Assembly (NCBI GenBank): GCA_937924505.1
Contig: CALDSR010000004.1
Span: 124,001 to 188,000, forward strand
Reading direction: 5' to 3'
Length of the DNA stretch: 64,000 bases
From: an uncultured Granulosicoccus sp.
GTDB lineage: Bacteria; Pseudomonadota; Gammaproteobacteria; Granulosicoccales; Granulosicoccaceae
This document shows positions 1-6,940 of the stretch, piece by piece. The number at the start of each line of letters is the position of its first letter. Position 1 is the stretch's first letter. Below the pieces are notes generated by a model, which was not told the origin of the DNA, did not search any database, and worked only from the letters and a program-made list of their open reading frames with translations. The position numbers were made by a program, and so were the translations under genes.

Positions 1-1
1 C

Positions 2-592
2 CTGACGTCGGACTCAGGTTTGTGTGGGTACGGTGAAGCCTCACCTTGGCCGGTTTTCAATGGCACGGCCGAGGGCAGTCTTGCCGCGTTTGATCGTTAG
101 TTCAAACCACATGTTCTGGGAGCAAGCGTCGCTGATCATGCTGCCATCATGCAAGTCGCCTCGCGCGTTGTAGTTGATTGTGCGGATACCAAAGCAGCAT
201 TGGAAACTGCATTGCTTGATCTCGTTGGCAAAACGCTCGGTGTGCCAGTGAGCACCCTGCTAGGTGGAGCAGTGAGAAAGACTATTCCGCTGTCATGCTC
301 AATCGCCAACCCTGATTTCAATGCTGATATTGCACTGGCAGAACAACTTCGGGAGCACGGAGTTCATATCGTCAAATTCAAGGCCGGTACCCATATGATA
401 GCGGCGACACCGGCCATCACGCTTGGGTGCGAGTTTTATCACGCACGCTTCTATCTTGAAGAAGACTTGCTCGCCGAGCCGTTCCCGATTGCCGAAGGTG
501 AGGTGGTAGTGCCATCGTTACCAGGGCTGGGTGTTGAGGTTGATCTGGCAAAGGTACGCAGCCTGAGTGTCAGTAGCGTTCGGCATGAGTAA
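2..592 (+). pseudogene. Decayed muconate-cycloisomerase-family (enolase superfamily) gene
   Basis: Reading frame 2 from the window edge gives a family-typical N-terminal part ([11 protein letters not shown], then KAALETALLDLVGKTLGVP and LLGG), but it is broken by an in-frame TAG at 98-100. After the residues KFKAGT the protein jumps straight to what looks like the family C-terminus (HMIAATPAITLGCEFY, later GLGVEVDLAKV). Most of the catalytic barrel, roughly 180-190 residues including the Lys, Asp and Glu ligands, is missing. The C-terminal part normally has AGT just before HMIAATP, so the deletion may have used a short repeat encoding AGT. Only 149-592 could still be translated from an ATG. 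It sits upstream of a TRAP transporter, a usual partner of such genes. The 5' end lies outside the window. Confidence 0.85.
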
Positions 593-748
593 CGCCCGCT
601 GAAGATCGAGTGGTTCATTGCCCCAAGGCATCAGCAACTGCGAATTAAACGGGTGTACATCAGTGAATAAAAGTTGGCACAACCGGTGTGTGGGGGTAGG
701 ATGTCGTGTGCTTGCAACGATCAGAAAATCAAACAGGAGAGGAGTTCA

Positions 749-1732
749 ATGCGCATTATAAAATTATCAACTTTGGTAATGGCTGCCATCACCACCACCG
801 GGCTGTGCATCGCCGGGGCAGCACAGGCGGAAAAATGGGATATGCCGATGGCTTATTCCGGTTCAAATTTTCACTCTGTGACAGGAGCTGAATTTGCTAA
901 ATGTGTTACAACTGGCACTGGAGGCGACATTGAAGTTGTTACGCATCCATCCGGCTCGCTTTTCAAGGGCGCCGATATCAAACGTGCCATTCAAACAGGT
1001 CAGGCACCGATTGGTGAACGTTTGATGTCCGGACATCAAAATGAAAATGCTGTGTTTGGTTTCGATTCCATCCCTTTTCTGGCTACATCGTTTGATGATG
1101 CAGACAAATTATGGGATGCAGCCAAGCCGACGATGGAGAAGTTGCTGGACGAGCAAAATCTAGTCTTGTTGTATGCCGTGCCTTGGCCCCCGCAAGGCTT
1201 GTACTTCAAGAAAGAAGTCAACTCTGTTGCGGATATGAAGGGCGTCAAGTTTCGATCCTATAACAACGCCACTGCGCGTCTTGCGGAATTAACCGGTATG
1301 GCACCTGTGCAGATTGAAGCTGCGGAAATTTCGCAAGCCTTTGCTACGGGTGTTGCTGAGTCGATGGTCTCTTCGGGCGCAACGGGATATGATCGTAAAG
1401 TGTGGGAAAGCCTGACGCACTTCTATGAAGTAAACGCCTGGTTGCCACGCAACTATGTCATGGTCAACAAGGATGTCTGGGGCAAAACCAGTGAAGTTAA
1501 TCAAAACGTGATTCGTGCATGCGCCGAACTAGCTGAGTATGCGGGTACCTGGCGGTCGAAGGAATACACAGGATTCACGATGGCTGGGCTCGCTGCAGGC
1601 GGCATGACGGTTGGGCCTGCAGGCGATACGCTTGTGTCCGAGCTAAAGGCTATTGGCAAGACCATGTCCGATGAGTGGATTGAGGCGGCGGGTGAAGATG
1701 GCCAGGCCATTCTCAAAGCCTACGCCGAGTAA
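749..1732 (+). CDS. dctP: TRAP transporter substrate-binding protein (DctP family)
   Basis: Periplasmic solute receptor of a tripartite ATP-independent periplasmic importer. The start is the ATG at 749, preceded by AGGAGAGG; it opens a clear signal peptide (MRIIKLSTLVMAAITTTGLC ending in AQA). The mature part has typical DctP features: PSGSLFKGADIKRAIQTGQAPIG near the N-terminus, an internal GVKFRSYNNATARLAELTG segment, and the ISQAFATGVAESMVSSGATG segment. Length (about 328 aa) is normal. It is first in a dctP-dctQ-dctM cluster, so it should deliver an organic acid or similar anion to the two membrane subunits. The ligand cannot be told from sequence. The adjacent broken muconate-cycloisomerase-type gene hints at a former link with an organic acid or amino-acid-derived substrate. 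Confidence 0.93.
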   Translation: MRIIKLSTLVMAAITTTGLCIAGAAQAEKWDMPMAYSGSNFHSVTGAEFAKCVTTGTGGDIEVVTHPSGSLFKGADIKRAIQTGQAPIGERLMSGHQNENAVFGFDSIPFLATSFDDADKLWDAAKPTMEKLLDEQNLVLLYAVPWPPQGLYFKKEVNSVADMKGVKFRSYNNATARLAELTGMAPVQIEAAEISQAFATGVAESMVSSGATGYDRKVWESLTHFYEVNAWLPRNYVMVNKDVWGKTSEVNQNVIRACAELAEYAGTWRSKEYTGFTMAGLAAGGMTVGPAGDTLVSELKAIGKTMSDEWIEAAGEDGQAILKAYAE

Positions 1733-1833
1733 TCATCATCTTGTCAGTGACAATCATGGGCTACGGCCAAATTTATGGGATGGCAGTCATTTGCTAGCTG
1801 TTATGACTGTCAGCTGCCCATGTAATAGAAAAG

Positions 1834-1857
1834 CAACACCGCTGAAAGGCGGTGTTG
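1834..1857 (+). promoter_or_regulatory. Intercistronic hairpin between dctP and dctQ
   Basis: A perfect 9-bp inverted repeat, CAACACCGC / GCGGTGTTG with a 6-nt loop, lies between the dctP stop and the dctQ start. No run of T follows, so it is not a classical terminator. Stem-loops at this place commonly protect the upstream message or attenuate read-through, giving more binding protein than membrane subunits; that role here is inference. Confidence 0.55.
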
Positions 1858-1876
1858 TTGTATCCGGAGGGGTGAA

Positions 1877-2398
1877 GTGACAACCTATCGTCGTCTATGT
1901 CGTTTTCTGGATGGCCTGTACACCGCAGGTGGTGTGCTGGCGTCCTTGTTCCTGATTGCCATCCTGGCGCTGATCGTTGCGCAAATGCTGGCGCGCTGGA
2001 CGTCAACGACCTTTAGTGGTGCCCCTAATTACGCAGGCTATTGCATGGCAGCCGCTTCGTTTCTTGCCTTTGCACATGCGCTGAATCGTGGGGCGCATAT
2101 ACGAGTCAGCATCCTGTTGAATGCATTAGGTACCCACAAATACTGGCTTGAAGTTTTCTGCTTTCTCGTGGGTTCGGTCGCATCAAGTTATCTTGCCTGG
2201 TTTGCCATTAGGGCAAATGTCTGGTCGCACAAATTCAATGACATCAGTCAGGGGCAGGATGCGACACCCATCTGGATACCGCAATTGGGTATGTCTGTTG
2301 GTGCTGTCCTGCTGGCTGTTTGTTTTTGGGACAATCTGATTCGATTGCTGGTATTGAAGCAACATGCCATTCAATCAAATGTGCTTGAGCATCATTAA
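1877..2398 (+). CDS. dctQ: TRAP transporter small permease (DctQ family)
   Basis: Small integral membrane subunit of the TRAP importer, 173 aa with about four hydrophobic helices (LASLFLIAILALIVAQML, YCMAAASFLAFAHALNRGAH, FCFLVGSVASSYLAWFAI, MSVGAVLLAVCFWDNLI). The motif RGAHIRVSILL after helix 2 is typical of DctQ. The start is a GTG at 1877 with GGAGG about 7 nt upstream. It lies between dctP and dctM on the same strand and should pair with the large subunit in the inner membrane. Confidence 0.92.
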   Translation: MTTYRRLCRFLDGLYTAGGVLASLFLIAILALIVAQMLARWTSTTFSGAPNYAGYCMAAASFLAFAHALNRGAHIRVSILLNALGTHKYWLEVFCFLVGSVASSYLAWFAIRANVWSHKFNDISQGQDATPIWIPQLGMSVGAVLLAVCFWDNLIRLLVLKQHAIQSNVLEHH

Positions 2399-2419
2399 GG
2401 AAACGGATCGGGAGCTACG

Positions 2420-3736
2420 ATGCAAGAATTTGCGGCCATAGGTATTTTCCTGTTTGTTCTCTTCACACTGCTGGGTGCAGGGGTCTGGGTAGGTCTGGCC
2501 TTGCTTGGTGTTGCCTACGTGGGTATGGAGCTCTTTACCGCGCGACCGCCGGGAGATGCGATGATCACAACCATCTGGACCGCATCGTCTTCTTGGACGC
2601 TGACTGCCTTGCCGTTATTTATATGGATGGGTGAAATACTTTATCGAACCCGTTTGTCTGAGGACATGTTTCGTGGACTGTCACCCTGGATGGCGCGCCT
2701 TCCAGGTGGTCTGGTACATACCAATGTCGTGGGTTGCGCAGTATTTGCGGCAGTATCAGGTTCCTCGGCTGCCACACTGACAACCGTTGGCAAGATGTCC
2801 ATTCCTGAGCTCAGGCGAAGAAAGTACCCGGAGAACATGGTTATCGGTACGCTGGCCGGTGCTGCAACGCTAGGCTTGATGATTCCGCCGTCGCTAACAT
2901 TGATTGTCTACGGTGTCACGATCAATGAGTCGATTCGTAAACTTTTTCTTGCTGGGGTATTGCCTGGATTAGTGCTGGCCCTGATGTTCATGGCCTATGT
3001 CGCTATCGTGTCCCGGATATCAAAGAACTTCAATCCTGATCCAGAACCCGTCATGAGCTTTGGCGAGAAGGTCAAGAACAGCCGGTTCCTGATACCGGTC
3101 GTGTTGCTGATTATGCTTGTCATCGGCTCAATGTATGCCGGTGTTGCCACGGCTACCGAGGCAGCCGCATTCGGTGTTATTGGTGCGCTTTTGCTTGCGC
3201 TGACCCAAGGCTCGCTCTCCTGGTCCACGTTTACCACCAGTCTGATGGGCGCAACCCGAACATCCGCGATGATCGCATTGATTCTGGCTGGTGCGGCCTT
3301 TCTTTCACTATCGATGGGATTTACCGGGTTGCCAAGAGCGCTGGCCGATTTCATTGCAGAGCTGAAACTTACCCAGTTTGAATTGTTGATGGCCTTGCTC
3401 GTGTTCTATATCGTGCTGGGGTGTTTTCTCGACGGCATTTCATCGGTGGTTTTGACCATGGCAGTGGTTGAACCGATGATCAGACAAGCAGGAATTGATG
3501 TCATTTGGTTTGGTATTTTTGTCGTGGTCGCCGTTGAGATGGCGCAAATCACTCCGCCAATCGGTTTCAACCTGTTTGTTTTGCAAGGGATGACGGAACA
3601 CGAAATGGGCTACATAGCGAAAGCCGCGCTACCGATGTTTCTGATTATGGTGCTGATGGTCTTTGTGCTTATAGCGGTACCTGGACTTGCGACTTGGTTG
3701 CCGGATACGATGAATGCTGGCCCACAACGCTACTGA
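2420..3736 (+). CDS. dctM: TRAP transporter large permease (DctM family)
   Basis: Main translocation subunit, 438 aa, almost entirely hydrophobic (about 12 helices), which is normal for DctM. Family landmarks are visible: ALPLFIWMGEILYRT, VSGSSAATLTTVGKMSIPEL, GTLAGAATLGLMIPPSLTLI and, near the C-terminus, EMAQITPPIGFNLFVLQG. It starts 21 nt after dctQ, with CGGGAG upstream of the ATG. It uses a cation gradient to import the ligand caught by the dctP product. It ends a three-gene operon and faces a convergent gene about 100 bp away. Confidence 0.95.
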   Translation: MQEFAAIGIFLFVLFTLLGAGVWVGLALLGVAYVGMELFTARPPGDAMITTIWTASSSWTLTALPLFIWMGEILYRTRLSEDMFRGLSPWMARLPGGLVHTNVVGCAVFAAVSGSSAATLTTVGKMSIPELRRRKYPENMVIGTLAGAATLGLMIPPSLTLIVYGVTINESIRKLFLAGVLPGLVLALMFMAYVAIVSRISKNFNPDPEPVMSFGEKVKNSRFLIPVVLLIMLVIGSMYAGVATATEAAAFGVIGALLLALTQGSLSWSTFTTSLMGATRTSAMIALILAGAAFLSLSMGFTGLPRALADFIAELKLTQFELLMALLVFYIVLGCFLDGISSVVLTMAVVEPMIRQAGIDVIWFGIFVVVAVEMAQITPPIGFNLFVLQGMTEHEMGYIAKAALPMFLIMVLMVFVLIAVPGLATWLPDTMNAGPQRY

Positions 3737-3838
3737 CAGGATAGGGCGTGACGGGGTCGATGAGCGTTACCGAGGGCCTCAGTTCATCCGTAGTCAAGTA
3801 GGCCAGTATGCAAGGTTTGAAACAAAGCGAGCGTCGCC

Positions 3839-4759
3839 CTACAGCTCTTGCGCAGATTCGGCAAGAGCCATGGCATAGCCAAGTTTGTCGCCAAATTCAA
3901 TTGACATTTGGGTTAAACCAACTCGCAGTCCTTGCATGACGGCGCCAAAGTATCGTTGGTACTGATCTGAAGAGTAGAGCGTAGTCAACGTGTTGATATC
4001 TTCAGTGTTGAACCCGCGGTATACATATGCCTGATAATGAGCAAATTGCTCCCGTAGAAATTGTTCAATAGTGGGTTGCTGGGCGCGGATGCTGGCTAGG
4101 ACTGCGTCAAGATCGGCGTTGTTTTCTAACGGCTGCGCATAGGAGAGGCCAATAACGGTAGCGATTTGCGCATCGATCAGCATTTGCGCCATCAGTTCGC
4201 TAACCGCCAGTGAATCATGCAGGTCATTGATCAGTTTGCTTCTTACAACGAACTGAGATGATGCGCGATAGGTCTTAATATACGCTTCGAGTACGTCGCT
4301 ACCGTCGGGCGACTCAAGTCGCTTTCGGGCGGACTCCTCAGCAGTGAGTTCGCGTTGCCTGAGATCCGAACGATATAATGCGATCAGCGGTACGTAGTCT
4401 GACGGATCTAATTCTCGTTGTAAATTTGTGTGTATCGAGGCCAGAATGCGATCACTGGTGTATATGCGTTCGGCGATTTGTTTAGCAAGATTAACGTAGT
4501 CTTTCTCGATATGATTGTCACTCTCGGCGTCTTCAAAGCCCTCGATGATGCCGTCAAGGAAATTGGCGGCGGTACGCTCAGCGAGCCGCTGATGATCAGC
4601 GGCTCTTGCAAGCTCATCGAGGCTCTCTATAGTTTTGGAGTCAGGTCCATTATCAGTTTCGCCAGCCGCAGAGCTGGATACACTTAACCCTATGGTGATA
4701 AAAGCGCCGATCAAAACCTGTTTAAAAGGGCTGACTACGGATTTACTTGTTGTGAACAT
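3839..4759 (-). CDS. Exported DUF2059-like protein, function unknown
   Basis: About 306 aa with an N-terminal hydrophobic segment (VLIGAFITIGLSVSSSAAG) that looks like a signal peptide, followed by a helical, charged protein. Two segments resemble the DUF2059 pattern of a helix pair around an LYxSD motif: PLIALYRSDLRQRELTAEES in the middle and TLTTLYSSDQYQRYFGAVM near the end, suggesting a duplicated unit. DUF2059 proteins have no established biochemical role. I chose the ATG at 4759 because GAGG lies 9 nt upstream; an ATG six codons earlier (4777) has no such site. It converges on the TRAP operon. Confidence 0.72.
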   Translation of the reverse strand: MFTTSKSVVSPFKQVLIGAFITIGLSVSSSAAGETDNGPDSKTIESLDELARAADHQRLAERTAANFLDGIIEGFEDAESDNHIEKDYVNLAKQIAERIYTSDRILASIHTNLQRELDPSDYVPLIALYRSDLRQRELTAEESARKRLESPDGSDVLEAYIKTYRASSQFVVRSKLINDLHDSLAVSELMAQMLIDAQIATVIGLSYAQPLENNADLDAVLASIRAQQPTIEQFLREQFAHYQAYVYRGFNTEDINTLTTLYSSDQYQRYFGAVMQGLRVGLTQMSIEFGDKLGYAMALAESAQEL

Positions 4760-5153
4760 CGCGTGATACCTCGCCATTCTTGTTGATAGCGTTTATGTGG
4801 TATTCGTTTTAACGGCGGAGCCTTGCAAAGGGTGATGATTCAACACCACTATTGATGTATTACTCACACGGGATCCGGGTTGATTTCTCACTGTTGAGCA
4901 TCAATCTGATCCAGATCACATGCTAACCAGGCGCTCCGGTGAGCGGGATTATTCTGACGCCTGCGTAATAGGATATGTGTCACATTTGTTGTATGGACTG
5001 AGGCGTCCTCTACGATAGGATGGGCTCCCGTTTGGCCTCATTGACGAGTTGCCAACTCGTCAAGTGCATTAAATCGTCTGAGGGCAATGCTCATATTGCA
5101 TCTCGGATATTGCGATTTTGCATTTACTGATTCTTCATGAGAGGTCAAGATTT
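4760..5153. other. Intergenic region between divergent genes with a perfect palindrome
   Basis: About 390 bp separate the DUF2059-like gene from the TauE/SafE gene. No ORF here looks real. The notable element is the 23-bp palindrome listed separately. There is also a CRP-like half site (TGTGTCACA near 4976) without a good second half, so I do not call it. Confidence 0.6.
5041..5063. promoter_or_regulatory. Perfect 10-bp inverted repeat, candidate operator
   Basis: TTGACGAGTT-GCC-AACTCGTCAA: two perfect 10-bp arms around a 3-nt centre. It lies about 90 nt upstream of the likely TauE/SafE start and is not followed by a T run, so an operator for a dimeric regulator fits better than a terminator. 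The short spacer makes a stable RNA hairpin less likely but not excluded. No regulator gene is adjacent. Confidence 0.6.
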
Positions 5154-5882
5154 TTGCCTTTGTTTGATGCCACTTTTGCCTGGACCTTACTGATATTGTT
5201 TATCGCCTATCTGGTTCGAGGGATTGCTGGATTCGGATCTGGGTTGATCGCGATTCCATTACTCGCCATATTTCACCCACTATCGCTAGTCGTGCCGATA
5301 GTTGTGTTGTTGGATTATCTAGGATCAGCGGCACAAGGCGTCAAAAACCGACATTCAATCAAGTGGTCGGAGCTCACGCCTCTATTGCCCTTCACATTGA
5401 TAGGATGTGTTATCGCCTTGTATCTTTTTTCGTCTATCGATCCGCTTGCTTTGAAACGGGCATTAGGTGTTTTCGTATTGATATTTGCTGTCTATCAGAT
5501 CCTGCCACTGCCTGATCTTCAGGGTTCTCGAATTTGGGCATTGCCAGCGGGTCTGTCAGGTGGTCTGGTTGGAACCATTTTTGGCACTGGTGGGCCGTTT
5601 TACATGATTTACCTGTCTCTACGTGGTCTGACCAAGACAGAGACAAGAGCCAGTTTTGCCAGCTATTTTTTTATTGATGGCAGCATTCGGCTTATCGGGT
5701 TTCTCCTGATTGGAATGTTGAGCAAGCAACTCTTTATTGCTCTTGTGTTTTTGCTTCCAGCCGCTGCGATAGGGTTGCTGGTCGGCGGACGTGTTCACAC
5801 AGAAATTAGTAATAGCACTTTCAAATATTTTATCAGTCTACTGCTGGTTTTCAGTGGGTACCGATTGTTAAACGTTGCGTAA
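5154..5882 (+). CDS. TauE/SafE family membrane permease
   Basis: About 242 aa, seven to eight hydrophobic helices, with the conserved glycine-rich loop VRGIAGFGSGLIAIPLL near the N-terminus and its pseudo-repeat GGLVGTIFGTGGPFYMIYL in the second half, as usual in the TauE/SafE (formerly DUF81) family. Members export or import small anions such as sulfite, sulfoacetate or organosulfur compounds; the substrate is not predictable. The start is uncertain: a TTG at 5154 has GAGAGG 9 nt upstream, while another TTG at 5118 gives 12 more residues without an obvious site. A TauD-like dioxygenase follows after 12 nt, so the two are probably co-transcribed. Confidence 0.88.
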   Translation: MPLFDATFAWTLLILFIAYLVRGIAGFGSGLIAIPLLAIFHPLSLVVPIVVLLDYLGSAAQGVKNRHSIKWSELTPLLPFTLIGCVIALYLFSSIDPLALKRALGVFVLIFAVYQILPLPDLQGSRIWALPAGLSGGLVGTIFGTGGPFYMIYLSLRGLTKTETRASFASYFFIDGSIRLIGFLLIGMLSKQLFIALVFLLPAAAIGLLVGGRVHTEISNSTFKYFISLLLVFSGYRLLNVA

Positions 5883-5894
5883 AGAGATTTTCTT

Positions 5895-6881
5895 ATGAAT
5901 ACTTTTGTGGATACCAGAACCGAGCAGATTTCGACAGTTCTGGCGCCAGCGTTATATACGGAGCACAAGAAATTCTGGTTGGACGAGCAACCAGACATGA
6001 ACGATATCATATTGAAACTCCCCGACGCCTGTGTCGATGAATTTGATCGTGTCGTCAAAGCTAATGCCGGCATCGATATGACCGATGCGGTACGCGCGGC
6101 CATTCCGCAAACTGACGAGTTGGCGAGGCAGGTGCGCAATCAACTTGAATTCGGCTGCGGTGCGGTATTGATTGACCGTATACCGGCTGAGCGTTACAGC
6201 GTTGATGAAAACCGTAAGATATGTGGCTATCTCTCCTCGCTGATCGCGCCTTTGATGGAGCAGAACTTCGAAGGCGTCAAGCTCTATGATGTGATGGACA
6301 AGAAGGTTGCGAGCGGTGAAAAAGTGAGGCGTTCAATTACCAATCTTCGCCAGAATTATCATACTGATGGAGGTTGGGTCAGTGCGCCTGCTCGCTACAT
6401 AGGGTTGTATTGCATCCGAAGTGCAGAGCTCGGTGGATTTAGTCGCGTTACCAGCATCATGGCGGCTTACGATGCCTTGCTCAAGGGAAGTGAACGTGCC
6501 GCGATTCAAAAGCTTTGTGAAAACCATCCATGGGATCGTCAAGGTGAGCACGGAAAATCCGATCAACCCTTCGCGATGAATCCCTTGTTTGTCGCTAATG
6601 AACATGGATTCCTGTCTCGTTGGTACGAGTCATATGTCCGAGACGGTTACGATCTGAAGGGTGAGAAAATGGCCGAAGACACTAATCGGTCACTTGTAAT
6701 TGTGGCAAATTATCTTGATCGTCAGAACAGTATTCGTTTTCTGCTTGAAACGGGACAGTTTCAATATGTAAACAACTACACCGTAGTGCATGGGCGTGAG
6801 TCGTTTGAGGACAGCCAAGGGGCAGGGGGACGACATTTGATACGCGTCTGGCATCAACATTCCCGTGCTACCGGAGTGTAA
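5895..6881 (+). CDS. TauD/TfdA-like Fe(II)/2-oxoglutarate dioxygenase
   Basis: 328 aa. The iron-binding facial triad is visible: H156 and D158 in YHTDGG, and H299 in VVHGRESFED; the 2-oxoglutarate-binding arginine is likely in RHLIRVW near residues 314-319. This layout fits the TauD/TfdA/gamma-butyrobetaine hydroxylase superfamily. The substrate is unknown. The tight link to the TauE/SafE permease suggests a small organosulfur, betaine or organic acid substrate whose product or by-product is exported, but that is inference. A large stem-loop follows the stop. Confidence 0.87.
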   Translation: MNTFVDTRTEQISTVLAPALYTEHKKFWLDEQPDMNDIILKLPDACVDEFDRVVKANAGIDMTDAVRAAIPQTDELARQVRNQLEFGCGAVLIDRIPAERYSVDENRKICGYLSSLIAPLMEQNFEGVKLYDVMDKKVASGEKVRRSITNLRQNYHTDGGWVSAPARYIGLYCIRSAELGGFSRVTSIMAAYDALLKGSERAAIQKLCENHPWDRQGEHGKSDQPFAMNPLFVANEHGFLSRWYESYVRDGYDLKGEKMAEDTNRSLVIVANYLDRQNSIRFLLETGQFQYVNNYTVVHGRESFEDSQGAGGRHLIRVWHQHSRATGV

Positions 6882-6890
6882 ATATTGCTA

Positions 6891-6936
6891 TCCCGAACGC
6901 TGGATTGCGCTTCTGCCGTCGCGCCATCGTTCGGGA
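6891..6936. terminator. Stem-loop between convergent genes, candidate bidirectional terminator
   Basis: Outer arms TCCCGAACG and CGTTCGGGA (9 bp, perfect) enclose a shorter inner pairing built on GATtGCGC / GCGCcATC. It sits in the 59-bp gap between the dioxygenase gene and the convergent GGDEF-EAL gene. No strong T run follows on either strand, so termination is inferred from position and stem strength. Confidence 0.55.
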
Positions 6937-6940
6937 CAGT

